From an uncultured Anaerosolibacter sp. (GTDB lineage Bacteria; Bacillota_A; Clostridia; Peptostreptococcales; Thermotaleaceae): a DNA stretch of 12,985 nucleotides. The notes under the pieces were generated by a model. The model was not told where the DNA came from and ran no database searches. It saw only the letters and a program-made list of their open reading frames with translations. The stretch covers positions 1 through 12,985 of the forward strand of contig CALECF010000147.1 in assembly GCA_937948705.1 (NCBI GenBank), written 5' to 3'. Shown piece after piece: positions 1 to 7,493 of the stretch; the stretch's first letter is position 1, and each line of letters starts with the position of its first letter. Position numbers and translations under genes: made by a program.

Positions 1-165
1 TATCGGGCCAGGCGGTAAGAGGAAACATATCAAAGTTATAATTATAGAAGAAGGGATGCGGGGACAGGTATGTTGTCCCAATTGAAAAAATGTGATATAT
101 GAGGTTTAATGGATTACGATGCTAAGATAAGCCCGAATCATACCAAGTTGCTATAGATAAATTTA
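1..165. other. Upstream stretch without a recognisable gene
   Basis: I recognise no gene here. All three forward frames are open from the window edge but close at about 18, 41 and 85. The longest gives a 27-residue tail containing IGPGGK, reminiscent of a KH-domain loop, but it runs straight through the palindrome at 61-79 and cannot be identified. The stretch probably holds the 3' end or downstream flank of a gene outside the window, since a terminator follows at 166-201. Confidence 0.4.
61..79. repeat. REP-like GGGACA...TGTCCC palindrome
   Basis: GGGACA (61-66) is the exact reverse complement of TGTCCC (74-79), around a 7-base GGTATGT loop. The wording GGGGACAGG...TTGTCCC resembles short palindromes scattered in many genomes that carry REP-associated IS200-type (RAYT) transposases. 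That family link is from memory; only one copy is present here. No T-run follows, so it is not an intrinsic terminator. Confidence 0.4.
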
Positions 166-201
166 AATAAGTGAGCAGGAGAAACCCTGCTTATTTTTTT
201 T
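166..201 (+). terminator. Intrinsic terminator of an upstream plus-strand transcript
   Basis: AATAA (166-170) and GCAGG (175-179) pair with CCTGC (186-190) and TTATT (191-195), with GTGA bulged at 171-174. Thymines continue to position 201. It lies upstream of the first complete gene, so it ends a transcript arriving from the left and separates it from the operon starting at 322. Confidence 0.65.
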
Positions 202-252
202 CAAAAGATTTCATCAAAGACATAAAAATATCTATCAGCTAGATCTTCAGAC

Positions 253-283
253 GTAGGCATAAACCCTCTAGTGTTGGCATAAA
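253..283 (+). repeat. Pair of 11-base direct repeats overlapping the promoter
   Basis: GTAGGCATAAA at 253-263 and GTTGGCATAAA at 273-283 differ at one base and are offset by 20 bp, about two helical turns. The second copy contains the -24 element of the proposed sigma-54 promoter. The first could be a degenerate duplicate of it or a binding site on the same DNA face. Confidence 0.4.
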
Positions 284-290
284 TATGGCT
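275..290 (+). promoter_or_regulatory. Sigma-54-type (-24/-12) promoter
   Basis: TGGCAT (275-280), four free positions and TGGCT (286-290) fit the sigma-54 consensus TGGCAC-N5-TTGCW. GG at 276-277 and GC at 288-289 have exactly the ten intervening bases the sigma requires. Transcription would start near 300, just ahead of the Shine-Dalgarno at 304-312. An 11-base near-copy of the -24 region lies at 253-263, 20 bp upstream, but it lacks a correctly placed GC. A sigma-54 promoter needs an enhancer-binding activator, and none is encoded in the window. Confidence 0.55.
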
Positions 291-321
291 CAAAAGGACA
301 AGTAGGAAGGAGCGTGTATTT

Positions 322-1530
322 ATGAAAACAGTTGCTATTCTAGGTACCTTGGACTCGAAAGGGGTAGAGTTTAAGTTTATTAAGGATACCATCGAAAAAG
401 CCGGGGTTAATACCTTTGTCATTCATACGGGTGTATGGGATCCATACTTTACACCAGATGTATCCAATGAAGAAGTTGCCCAAGTTGCTGGGGTATTTAT
501 TGGAGAGTTACAGGACAAAAAAGATAGGGGCTATGCCATGGAGGTCATGACCAAGGGGGCCACTGAAATCGTGAAAAAGTTGTATGCCCAAGGGAAGTTC
601 TCCAGCATCATCAGTCTAGGGGGAACTGGGGGCACCAGTATCGCTTGTGCAGCCATGAGGGCGCTACCGATTGGGGTGCCGAAGCTCATGGTCTCTACGG
701 TGGCTTCTGGGGACACCAGGGCCTATGTAGGTGTCTCGGACTTGACCATGATGCATTCTGTGGTGGATATTTCAGGGATTAACAGTATTTCAACAAGCAT
801 CCTTTCCAATGCCGCCCATGCCATCGTTGGCATGACGGTCCATGAAACGGTCAAGCTGGAGAATGAAAAGCCCTTGGTTGCCGCCACTATGTTTGGCGTC
901 ACAACCCCTTGTGTTACAAAGGCAAGGGAATACTTAGAGAGTGAAGGGTATGAGGTCCTTGTTTTCCATGCCACAGGGGTAGGTGGTCAGGCCATGGAAA
1001 GTTTGGTAGAAGCAGGGTTTATCAAAGGCGTGCTAGATATCACCACCACGGAATGGTGTGATGAGCTGGTGGGGGGTATATTGGCAGGAGGGCCCAACCG
1101 ATTAGAAGCCGCTGGGAAGTGTGGGATACCTCAGGTGGTATCTACGGGTGCCCTCGACATGGTGAACTTCGGGCCTTTTGAGTCTGTACCAGAGAAGTTC
1201 AAGCACAGGAATCTATACAAGCATAATCCATCCATCACCTTGATGAGAACGACCACGGAAGAATGCAGAGAACTGGGGAGAATCATAGCCAGTAAATTAA
1301 ATATGACCAATTCGCCTACTACCTTGGTGCTGCCACTAAAGGGAGTATCCTTAATAGACGTGGAGGGGCAAAGCTTTTATGGTCCTGAGGAAGATCAGGC
1401 ACTGTTTGATGCGTTGAGGGAAAATATTGATATAGAGAAGGTAAAGGTTGTAGAGTTTGAAAAGGATATCAATGATGAGGAAGTAGCGTTGTTTATGGCA
1501 AAAGAGCTCATGGCATTGATGGGAAAATAG
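322..1530 (+). CDS. Tm-1-like ATP-binding domain protein (UPF0261 family)
   Basis: A 402-residue protein of the Tm-1-like ATP-binding family (UPF0261), the bacterial counterpart of the N-terminal domain of the tomato virus-resistance protein Tm-1. No bacterial reaction is established. Visible family motifs are GTLDSKG at residues 8-14, the glycine-rich SLGGTGGTS at 98-106, [14 protein letters not shown] at 124-137, HATGVGG at 216-222 and [14 protein letters not shown] at 239-252. The glycine-rich loops suit nucleotide binding. It has no signal peptide or membrane segment, so it is cytoplasmic. The start is supported by AGGAAGGAG at 304-312, nine bases before ATG. It is the first gene of a two-gene operon with the TIM-barrel gene 22 bases downstream, and probably depends on the sigma-54-type promoter at 275-290. 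Family assignment is strong; function is unknown. Confidence 0.9.
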   Translation: MKTVAILGTLDSKGVEFKFIKDTIEKAGVNTFVIHTGVWDPYFTPDVSNEEVAQVAGVFIGELQDKKDRGYAMEVMTKGATEIVKKLYAQGKFSSIISLGGTGGTSIACAAMRALPIGVPKLMVSTVASGDTRAYVGVSDLTMMHSVVDISGINSISTSILSNAAHAIVGMTVHETVKLENEKPLVAATMFGVTTPCVTKAREYLESEGYEVLVFHATGVGGQAMESLVEAGFIKGVLDITTTEWCDELVGGILAGGPNRLEAAGKCGIPQVVSTGALDMVNFGPFESVPEKFKHRNLYKHNPSITLMRTTTEECRELGRIIASKLNMTNSPTTLVLPLKGVSLIDVEGQSFYGPEEDQALFDALRENIDIEKVKVVEFEKDINDEEVALFMAKELMALMGK

Positions 1531-1552
1531 AAAAGTTCAGGGGGTATTGAAG

Positions 1553-2380
1553 ATGAGATTAGGACGTAATGAAATATTAAATAATTTGAGGGCACAGATC
1601 GCTGAGGGGAAAATGATCCTTGGGGCTGGTGCTGGTGCAGGGATCTCAGCAAAAAGCGGCGAAGCTGGGGGCGTGGATCTGATCATCATATATAATTCAG
1701 GTAGATATAGAATGGCGGGTAGGGGTTCTCTGGCAGGGTTACTCCCCTATGGGGATGCAAATCAGATCGTCATGGATATGGGGAATGAAGTGCTGCCAGT
1801 GGTGAAAAAAACACCAGTGCTGGCAGGGGTATGTGGCACCGATCCCTTTCGGCTCATGGATGTTTTTTTAAAGCAGTTGAAGGATGCAGGGTTTGCGGGT
1901 GTTCAGAATTTCCCAACGGTGGGATTGATCGATGGGGTATTTAGAGCCAATCTTGAGGAAACTGGAATGGGGTATGATCTAGAAGTAGAGATGATCAGAC
2001 AGGCCCATGAACTGGATTTATTGACAACACCTTATGTTTTTGATGAAGAGCAAGCCATAAAGATGGCAAAGGCAGGAGCAGATATTCTAGTTGCCCATAT
2101 GGGTTTAACCACCAAGGGAACCATAGGGGCCAAGACAGCATTAACCTTGGATGATTGTGTGGCGAGGGTCCAGGCCATTCATGATGCAGGTAAATCTGTA
2201 AATCCTGATATATTGGTAATTTGCCATGGCGGGCCCATTGCTGAGCCAGAGGATGCAGCATATGTGCTAGCAAGAACAAAGGGCGTGGTAGGATTTTTTG
2301 GGGCATCCAGTATTGAAAGATTTGCCACGGAGGTTGGGATCAAACAACAGGCAGAGGCGTTTAAGAATATAAGGTTATAG
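1553..2380 (+). CDS. PEP-hydrolase-family TIM-barrel protein
   Basis: A 275-residue member of the phosphoenolpyruvate hydrolase family (TIM-barrel 'signal transduction' family), matching the C-terminal TIM-barrel part of plant Tm-1. The family name does not prove the reaction. Landmarks are GAGAGAG at residues 24-30, [20 protein letters not shown] near 49-68, [10 protein letters not shown] at 119-128, AHMGLTTKG at 181-189, [12 protein letters not shown] at 224-235 and [10 protein letters not shown] at 247-256. The last lies where a barrel phosphate-binding loop would be expected. I chose ATG 1553 because AGGGGG at 1539-1544 is eight bases upstream; an in-frame TTG at 1547 would leave only two bases. 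It lies 22 bases after the Tm-1-like gene, with no terminator between, so the two are surely co-transcribed. Two terminator hairpins follow. Confidence 0.88.
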   Translation: MRLGRNEILNNLRAQIAEGKMILGAGAGAGISAKSGEAGGVDLIIIYNSGRYRMAGRGSLAGLLPYGDANQIVMDMGNEVLPVVKKTPVLAGVCGTDPFRLMDVFLKQLKDAGFAGVQNFPTVGLIDGVFRANLEETGMGYDLEVEMIRQAHELDLLTTPYVFDEEQAIKMAKAGADILVAHMGLTTKGTIGAKTALTLDDCVARVQAIHDAGKSVNPDILVICHGGPIAEPEDAAYVLARTKGVVGFFGASSIERFATEVGIKQQAEAFKNIRL

Positions 2381-2399
2381 GATATCATGGTTGATGTAG

Positions 2400-2427
2400 G
2401 GAACAGATACATCTGTTCCGCATTTTT
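2400..2427 (+). terminator. Terminator of the Tm-1/TIM-barrel operon
   Basis: GGAACAGA (2400-2407) pairs perfectly with TCTGTTCC (2412-2419) around a TACA loop. After GCA, five thymines follow at 2423-2427. It begins 20 bases after the stop codon of the TIM-barrel gene. Confidence 0.85.
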
Positions 2428-2441
2428 GATTATTATGCATC

Positions 2442-2486
2442 AAGAGTCTGGGTGAAAAATCCAGGCTCTTTTGTTATTTTTGTTGC
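2442..2486 (+). terminator. Second terminator-like hairpin, copy 1 of a repeated element
   Basis: A ten-pair stem joins 2442-2451 to 2461-2470 around the 9-base loop GTGAAAAAT (2452-2460), with one G-U pair. TTTTGTTATTTTTGTTGC follows. It stands between the operon terminator at 2400 and the sensor gene. A near-copy with the same loop lies after the sensor gene at 5350-5394. It may act as a back-up terminator or be a dispersed structural repeat. Confidence 0.7.
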
Positions 2487-2605
2487 GTTTTTTAAAAATA
2501 CGCCAATATACATTTTATTTTCTGAATCTACCCTGTTTTTAATGTTACAAACAGTATGCAGAAGGGTATGGATGATATATTAGACGTTTAAAAGGGGAAA
2601 TGGCG

Positions 2606-5338
2606 ATGAATAGGATATTGAAAATAATTACAGCTATATGTTTAGGATTAGTCATAACAACTCCTGTTTTTGCTACGGATGGCAGTTTGCAAACCGATTT
2701 AATATTTAAAAATCATGGGTCTGCCATGCTGATGTTGGAGGTTAAAACTGGAAAAATTATCGATGCTAACCAAGCAGCGATAGATTTTTACGGTTACTCA
2801 AAGGATGAAATAATGAGTATGACCATACAACAAATGAACACTTCGACACCAGAAGAAGTGGAGAAAGAAAGAGAAGCTGCAGCTTTGCAGGAAAGAAACT
2901 ATTTCGTTTTTAGGCACAAACTTAAAGATGGCAGCTTAAGAGATGTTGAAGTATATTCATATCCCTTTGTCGGTGAAAAAGGTGATCAATTCTTATTTTC
3001 GATTATTCATGACATAACACCTCGAATAAATGCTGAAAAGGAAGTTCGTCAGGGTAGATGGATTATTATTTCCCTCCTTGCCTTGGGTGTTCTGCTCTTA
3101 ACAACATATGTGACCATTATTAGAAAAACAAAGAAAGAACTTATGAAATCAAATCAGCAGCTGAAAAGTCTTTTTGACAATATGCAAGAAGGATTTTCAC
3201 TGCATGAAATCATCTGTGACGATAGCGGCAAGCCAATTGATTACAAATTTATAGATGCAAATCACTCATTTGAAGAAATGACTGGCTTAAACATTGCTGA
3301 AATTAGAAACAGAACCATAAAAGAAGTATTGCCAAATACAGAAGATTATTGGATAGAGAAGTATGGATCCGTTGCATTGTCAGGATCTTCTGCAAACTTT
3401 TCAAATTACTCCAGAGAATTGAATAAGCATTTTTCCGTCAGTGTCTATAGTCCGAAGATAGGACAGTTTGCAACGATATTTGCAGATATAACGGATCAAG
3501 TATTGGCTAATGATAGAGTAGCATTAGAAAAAAAATTACTGGTGACAATTTTAGAGGATACTTTATCTGGTTATTGGGACTGGGATCTTGAAAATGGAAC
3601 AGAGTATTTAAGTCCTTCATTTAAAAGCATGTTTGGGTATGAAGATCATGAACTTGAAAGCTCTCCTGAAACATGGCAGAGATTAATATTTGAAGAAGAC
3701 CTTCCTTGTGTGATGGACCTATTCAATCAACATGTGGAAAGTCAAGGGAGGATTCCATTTTATAATGAAGTTAGATATCACCACAAGAATGGTTCAACGG
3801 TATGGGTGATATGCTCAGGAAGGGTTGTCGAATGGAGTCAGGATAATAAAGCGTTACGTATGGTAGGCTGCCATATCGACATAACAAGGATGAAACAGTT
3901 GGAAAAAGTATTAAGGGAGGAAAAGGCGTTATTTAAAACGACCCTTCAGTCTTTAGGAGATGGTGTCATATCAACGGATAAGAATGGAAAAGTTGATATC
4001 ATGAATGTCGTTGCGGAAAAGCTAACGGGTTGGTCTAATGAGGAGGCAAGAGGAAAAGATTTTGATGACGTTTTTAAAATCATCAATGAGGTCACAAGAG
4101 AGGGATGTGAAAGCCCTGTTAAAAGGGTATTTGAGTCCCGTGAAATCATAGAATTAGACGAGGATACTCTATTAATTAAGAAAAATGGTGAAGAGCTTCC
4201 AATTGAAGACAGTGCAGCGCCAATTAGAGATGAAAAAGGGAATATCAGTGGTGCTGTAGTGGTATTCAGAGATTATACGGATAAGAAAGAAAAACAAGAT
4301 AAAATTGCATATTTGAGTTATCATGATCAGCTTACGGGGCTATATAACAGAAGGTTTTTTGAAGAAGAGCTTAAACGATTGGATACTGAGAGAAATCTGC
4401 CATTTACAATTGCTATGCTTGATGTCAACGGTCTAAAACTTACAAATGATGCTTTTGGACATTTGTTGGGAGATGCGCTTCTAAAAAAGGTAGCTGAAAT
4501 ACTGAGAAATGAATGCCGGACAGATGATATTATCGCTAGAATTGGTGGAGATGAATTTGTTATCTTACTGCCTAAAACAACCCACGAAGAGACAGATAAA
4601 ATAGTAAGACGTATATATGAAGCTGCGGACAGGGAACGAATAGAAAACATTATCATATCCGTATCTATTGGTTGGGAAACAAAACAATCAATGGATCAGC
4701 AAATGAAAGATGTTTTTATCAAAGCCGAAGAGCATATGTACACAAGAAAGCTGACAGAAAGTCAAAGTATGCGCAATAGAACAATGCAAGTGATTCTGCA
4801 AAGGTTAAATGAGACAAATGAAAGGGAAAGAATCCATTCAGAAAAGGTGTGTAGGTTTAGTAAGCAAATTGGTATCGCTATGAAACTAGGTCATGAAACT
4901 ATAAAAGAAATTGAGATTGCGAGTTTGATGCATGATATAGGTAAGATTGCTATCAATGAAAAGCTATTAAATAAACCTGCACCATTGACTAAGGCAGAAT
5001 TCGATGAGATAAAAAAACATCCAGAAACCGGTTATCAAATACTGAAAGCGGTAGATGCCTACTCGTCATTAGCAGAATATGTATTGGCTCATCATGAAAG
5101 ATGGGATGGAACCGGCTATCCCCGGGGATTGCAAGGCGAAGACATACCATTGATTGCAAGAATCATAATGGTAGCAGAGGCTTACGAAGCAATGACGTCA
5201 GACAGGCCTTATAGAAATGGGTTAACGAAAGAGCTTGCCATTGAAGAACTAAGAAAACATTCTGGTACTCAATTTGATCCTGAGATTACAAAGATATTTA
5301 TAGAACAAATTGATGCTGATGGGTTCGACTCAGTATGA
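2606..5338 (+). CDS. Membrane PAS-GGDEF-HD-GYP c-di-GMP signalling protein
   Basis: A 910-residue sensor with domains to make and to degrade c-di-GMP. A signal peptide or anchor spans residues 1-23 (ending VFA). A PAS-like domain at about 30-140 lies outside the membrane, and one membrane segment follows at 152-172. Three cytoplasmic PAS-like domains occupy about 188-300, 310-430 and 440-563. The GGDEF domain (about 565-718) has an intact active site, GGDEF at 647-651, and an intact RxxD inhibitory site, RTDD at 638-641. The HD-GYP domain (about 725-905) has HD at 776-777, HHE at 829-831 and DGTGYP at 834-839. The usual VADAYDA is VAEAYEA, so a metal-ligand aspartate is Glu858. ATG 2606 is chosen because AGGGG at 2593-2597 is eight bases upstream; the in-frame ATG at 2600 leaves two. 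It is monocistronic between two similar hairpins, with no clear promoter. Confidence 0.9.
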   Translation: MNRILKIITAICLGLVITTPVFATDGSLQTDLIFKNHGSAMLMLEVKTGKIIDANQAAIDFYGYSKDEIMSMTIQQMNTSTPEEVEKEREAAALQERNYFVFRHKLKDGSLRDVEVYSYPFVGEKGDQFLFSIIHDITPRINAEKEVRQGRWIIISLLALGVLLLTTYVTIIRKTKKELMKSNQQLKSLFDNMQEGFSLHEIICDDSGKPIDYKFIDANHSFEEMTGLNIAEIRNRTIKEVLPNTEDYWIEKYGSVALSGSSANFSNYSRELNKHFSVSVYSPKIGQFATIFADITDQVLANDRVALEKKLLVTILEDTLSGYWDWDLENGTEYLSPSFKSMFGYEDHELESSPETWQRLIFEEDLPCVMDLFNQHVESQGRIPFYNEVRYHHKNGSTVWVICSGRVVEWSQDNKALRMVGCHIDITRMKQLEKVLREEKALFKTTLQSLGDGVISTDKNGKVDIMNVVAEKLTGWSNEEARGKDFDDVFKIINEVTREGCESPVKRVFESREIIELDEDTLLIKKNGEELPIEDSAAPIRDEKGNISGAVVVFRDYTDKKEKQDKIAYLSYHDQLTGLYNRRFFEEELKRLDTERNLPFTIAMLDVNGLKLTNDAFGHLLGDALLKKVAEILRNECRTDDIIARIGGDEFVILLPKTTHEETDKIVRRIYEAADRERIENIIISVSIGWETKQSMDQQMKDVFIKAEEHMYTRKLTESQSMRNRTMQVILQRLNETNERERIHSEKVCRFSKQIGIAMKLGHETIKEIEIASLMHDIGKIAINEKLLNKPAPLTKAEFDEIKKHPETGYQILKAVDAYSSLAEYVLAHHERWDGTGYPRGLQGEDIPLIARIIMVAEAYEAMTSDRPYRNGLTKELAIEELRKHSGTQFDPEITKIFIEQIDADGFDSV

Positions 5339-5349
5339 AAACAGAGGTA

Positions 5350-5394
5350 TAGAGTCTGCGTGAAAAATGCAGACTCTATTGCTATTTTTGCTGC
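5350..5394 (+). terminator. Terminator of the sensor gene, copy 2 of the repeated hairpin
   Basis: TAGAGTCTGC (5350-5359) pairs perfectly with GCAGACTCTA (5369-5378) around GTGAAAAAT. TTGCTATTTTTGCTGC follows. It is 38/44 identical to the hairpin at 2443-2486, and every stem difference keeps pairing. It starts 12 bases after the sensor's stop codon. The converging tgl transcript would read the same hairpin but lacks a T-run after it. Confidence 0.75.
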
Positions 5395-5454
5395 TTCCAG
5401 CATGTTTTTAGTGGTAGTAAGATGAAGATATTTTGGATAACCACTAAGGAAATG

Positions 5455-6216
5455 TTAGGACTGAGTGTCCAAATATCTTTGAGCCAAATACTTGAAATCT
5501 GGGACAGTTACGGAATCTAATAAGCGGGCTGGTTGGGTTGCGCCACTCTTGCGATATTCTTCTAGAACCGCAATGATTTCATCGACAGTGCTGATACCGA
5601 TGCCATGACCGTAATAGGTACCATTCCCTAGATCAATGGCATTTTCTCCTTGCCATTGTGGGGTTAATGGATCTACATCGGGATTGTTGATATACCTGCA
5701 ATCCCCAGGCAAGTAATCAGGCCTTTGCCGATAGGTGGTGACTCCCATATCCTTATCTAAGGCTTTCCAGTTCATTAGATATATTTCAGAAAACAATGCA
5801 TCAAAAAGTTTTTTAGGAAGTACATTGAGGATAGCTTTATAGTATACGATGATGATGGCTGTAGCGCATTCGGTACCATATTTACGACCGTTTATGAAAA
5901 TATCCGAAATTGCATCAGAGGGCTTTACACCAGCTTTTAGGGAGAAGCCTCCTTCATCGGTGCGATCCCAATAATCAGGGTTGCAGATGGATTTGCGGAA
6001 GGTCATAAAATGCATCTTACTTTGATAGAGTTCCCTCGCTGCCTGTATGATATTTACCCTTAAATCCAGTTCAAACTTTAGATGATCCGAGGATCTATAG
6101 GAATAAATATATTCACTTTCTGTTAATATCTTCAAAATTTTTCTTTCCATAGGGTCTAATGAATGTTGATTCATAAAATCTTCAAGGGTAGTGACGTTGC
6201 CAGATATGATGATCAT
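5455..6216 (-). CDS. tgl: Protein-glutamine gamma-glutamyltransferase (spore coat transglutaminase)
   Basis: A 253-residue transglutaminase, close in length to the 245-residue Bacillus subtilis Tgl that forms glutamyl-lysine crosslinks between spore coat proteins in the mother cell. Similarity runs end to end: LRVNIIQAA at 52-60, the nucleophile region TECATAIIIVYY at 115-126, the NW pair at 149-150, GDCRYINNPDVDP at 171-183, QGENAIDLG at 189-197 and YYGHGIGI at 201-208. Cys117, Glu191 and His204 line up with the Bacillus catalytic Cys116, Glu187 and His200; Glu116 precedes the cysteine as there. The start is ATG 6216, preceded by GGGGGTGA, six bases upstream. That ATG overlaps the stop of the upstream gene by four bases (ATGA), which implies translational coupling. 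A longer frame reaching 6288 lies wholly inside the upstream gene and is not used. Confidence 0.92.
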   Translation of the reverse strand: MIIISGNVTTLEDFMNQHSLDPMERKILKILTESEYIYSYRSSDHLKFELDLRVNIIQAARELYQSKMHFMTFRKSICNPDYWDRTDEGGFSLKAGVKPSDAISDIFINGRKYGTECATAIIIVYYKAILNVLPKKLFDALFSEIYLMNWKALDKDMGVTTYRQRPDYLPGDCRYINNPDVDPLTPQWQGENAIDLGNGTYYGHGIGISTVDEIIAVLEEYRKSGATQPARLLDSVTVPDFKYLAQRYLDTQS

Positions 6217-7385
6217 GGTCTCACCCCCATATTTCCTCGAGCAATCTCTATTTGGTCCATGATTGGATATTGAATCCATGCTTTCCAAGAGGATATATCT
6301 TTTTGATGGAGCAGATAGGAAAAGTTTGACAGGGATATCTTCGTATTTATATCCAGTTCTTTGTATGCATCTAAAAGCAAGGATTCTTTTTCAGTACAGG
6401 CTTCAAAGGTTCTCCCTGTGTGGAGGTCAACGATTTTGTACAGATACTTGGCTTCTAACACCACAACATAAGGGATTGGATTGGTTGATTGCTGAAAGGT
6501 TTCTCCCGAAAAATACAGGAATAAGCTGTTTTCTTTCAGCCAATCAATGAAAAATGTGTATTGGTCTTCTCCTGGCATATGACCAATGGTATTTATTCGG
6601 GGACAAAAGCTTAGGAGTTTACGGGCTAGGTCAACATCCTTTGGATGGGGAGATTTTAACCGATCTGCTATCAAAATCAAGCTGCTGGGCTCATGGGATT
6701 GGAAAAAAGTCCAAACCAGATCATTGATAAAAAGACCTTTGGCGTGTCTTTTGAAAATCATATCCAAGATCGTTGGTAAGATGGTTTTGTCTTCATATAC
6801 TTTTATGAGAAGTGTGGCGGTGGTGTCTAATATTCCATCATATTCATTACTAAGTCCGTCATCCACAGCACCTGTCTCTAAGATCCATTTCAAAGTAGAA
6901 TGGATGATTTGTATATAATCACAGGATGAACATGGCATAGGCAGCGGATCACCTTTACCTAGGATGATCTCGGTAGCAATGGATAGGGCCACCCGATTTC
7001 GTAGATGTAAATGATGAATAATATCATTCTTCTCAATATCATGTCTCAATAAAAAAAGTGAAGAAAAGGGTAGGTTTTCATCATTGATGAGATGTAGGGC
7101 TTCTTCTGGGTCAGTTTCCACCAGTGTATGAAATGAAGCTGTGATATTGTAAGTTTTACTCCGAGATTGTATTGTATCTACAGGACGGAGGTTATCTGAG
7201 GCGCGTAAGGATAGATAGTATTTCTCGTCGTTGGAAGGATCGCTCTCTGATGGGACCGTGCTTCTCGTGTAGGCAGTTTTTGCCAAGGGGTATATGCTCT
7301 GGGGGGAAATCCAGGATGTGGACCACTTATAGGCGTAAATGTTTTTGTACATGGCGTTATAGGGATATCTATAATACCGCATCAT
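6213..7385 (-). CDS. Unknown protein with Tyr-rich N-terminus, coupled to tgl
   Basis: A 390-residue protein I do not recognise. There is no signal peptide or membrane segment. Residues 4-19 hold seven tyrosines with several lysines and arginines, a composition seen in spore coat proteins. About 85-260 looks all-helical, with a CSSC motif at 152-155. About 270-325 looks like a mixed alpha/beta segment, and the C-terminal region about 345-390 is rich in tryptophan and tyrosine (SSWKAWIQYP at 365-374). The start ATG 7385 has GAGGTGA at 7393-7399 seven bases upstream. Its stop overlaps the tgl start by four bases, and a sigma-K-like promoter lies at 7418-7445. By inference it acts with Tgl in coat assembly, as substrate, scaffold or partner. 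The function is open. Confidence 0.8.
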   Translation of the reverse strand: MMRYYRYPYNAMYKNIYAYKWSTSWISPQSIYPLAKTAYTRSTVPSESDPSNDEKYYLSLRASDNLRPVDTIQSRSKTYNITASFHTLVETDPEEALHLINDENLPFSSLFLLRHDIEKNDIIHHLHLRNRVALSIATEIILGKGDPLPMPCSSCDYIQIIHSTLKWILETGAVDDGLSNEYDGILDTTATLLIKVYEDKTILPTILDMIFKRHAKGLFINDLVWTFFQSHEPSSLILIADRLKSPHPKDVDLARKLLSFCPRINTIGHMPGEDQYTFFIDWLKENSLFLYFSGETFQQSTNPIPYVVVLEAKYLYKIVDLHTGRTFEACTEKESLLLDAYKELDINTKISLSNFSYLLHQKDISSWKAWIQYPIMDQIEIARGNMGVRP

Positions 7386-7417
7386 TGTTGATTCACCTCA
7401 TATTTATGACATCTATA

Positions 7418-7445
7418 TATCCTATGAGATTTCATGAAATATGTT
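7418..7445 (-). promoter_or_regulatory. Sigma-K (or sigma-E) type sporulation promoter
   Basis: On the minus strand, CATAGGATA (7426-7418) matches the sigma-K -10 consensus CATANNNTA. AC of AACA (7445-7442) lies 16 bases upstream as the -35. CATAGGAT also partly fits sigma-E (CATACANT). The start would be near 7411, giving a leader of about 26 bases before ATG 7385. Bacillus subtilis tgl is sigma-K controlled, which fits the downstream gene. Confidence 0.5.
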
Positions 7446-7456
7446 CTTAAGACATT

Positions 7457-7493
7457 AAAAGGAGCCAAAGAAAATTATTCTTTGGCTCCTTTT
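7457..7493 (-). terminator. Bidirectional-looking terminator after the GGDEF-EAL gene
   Basis: A perfect 16-pair stem joins 7457-7472 to 7478-7493 around AATTA, with four-base T/A runs on both sides. On the minus strand it ends the GGDEF-EAL transcript, whose TAA stop (7494-7492) lies partly inside the stem. It also insulates the downstream tgl operon. Confidence 0.85.

Noticed and set aside
2..85. Open frame entering from the window edge with an IGPGGK motif
   Set aside because: Only 27 residues, the KH-like motif is too short to identify, and the frame runs through the palindrome at 61-79; chance is as likely.
2487..2605. Possible c-di-GMP riboswitch or promoter before the PAS-GGDEF-HD-GYP gene
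   Set aside because: No GEMM-type core is present, and candidate -10 boxes (for example TATATT at 2576) lack a -35 at proper spacing.
5408..5447. Inverted repeat TTAGTGGT / ACCACTAA between the converging sensor and tgl genes
   Set aside because: Exact 8-base arms but a 24-base loop and no T-run on either strand; not a convincing terminator or operator.
6217..6288. N-terminal 24-residue extension of tgl
   Set aside because: It lies inside the upstream gene, has no counterpart in Bacillus Tgl, and ATG 6216 has a good Shine-Dalgarno and an ATGA overlap.
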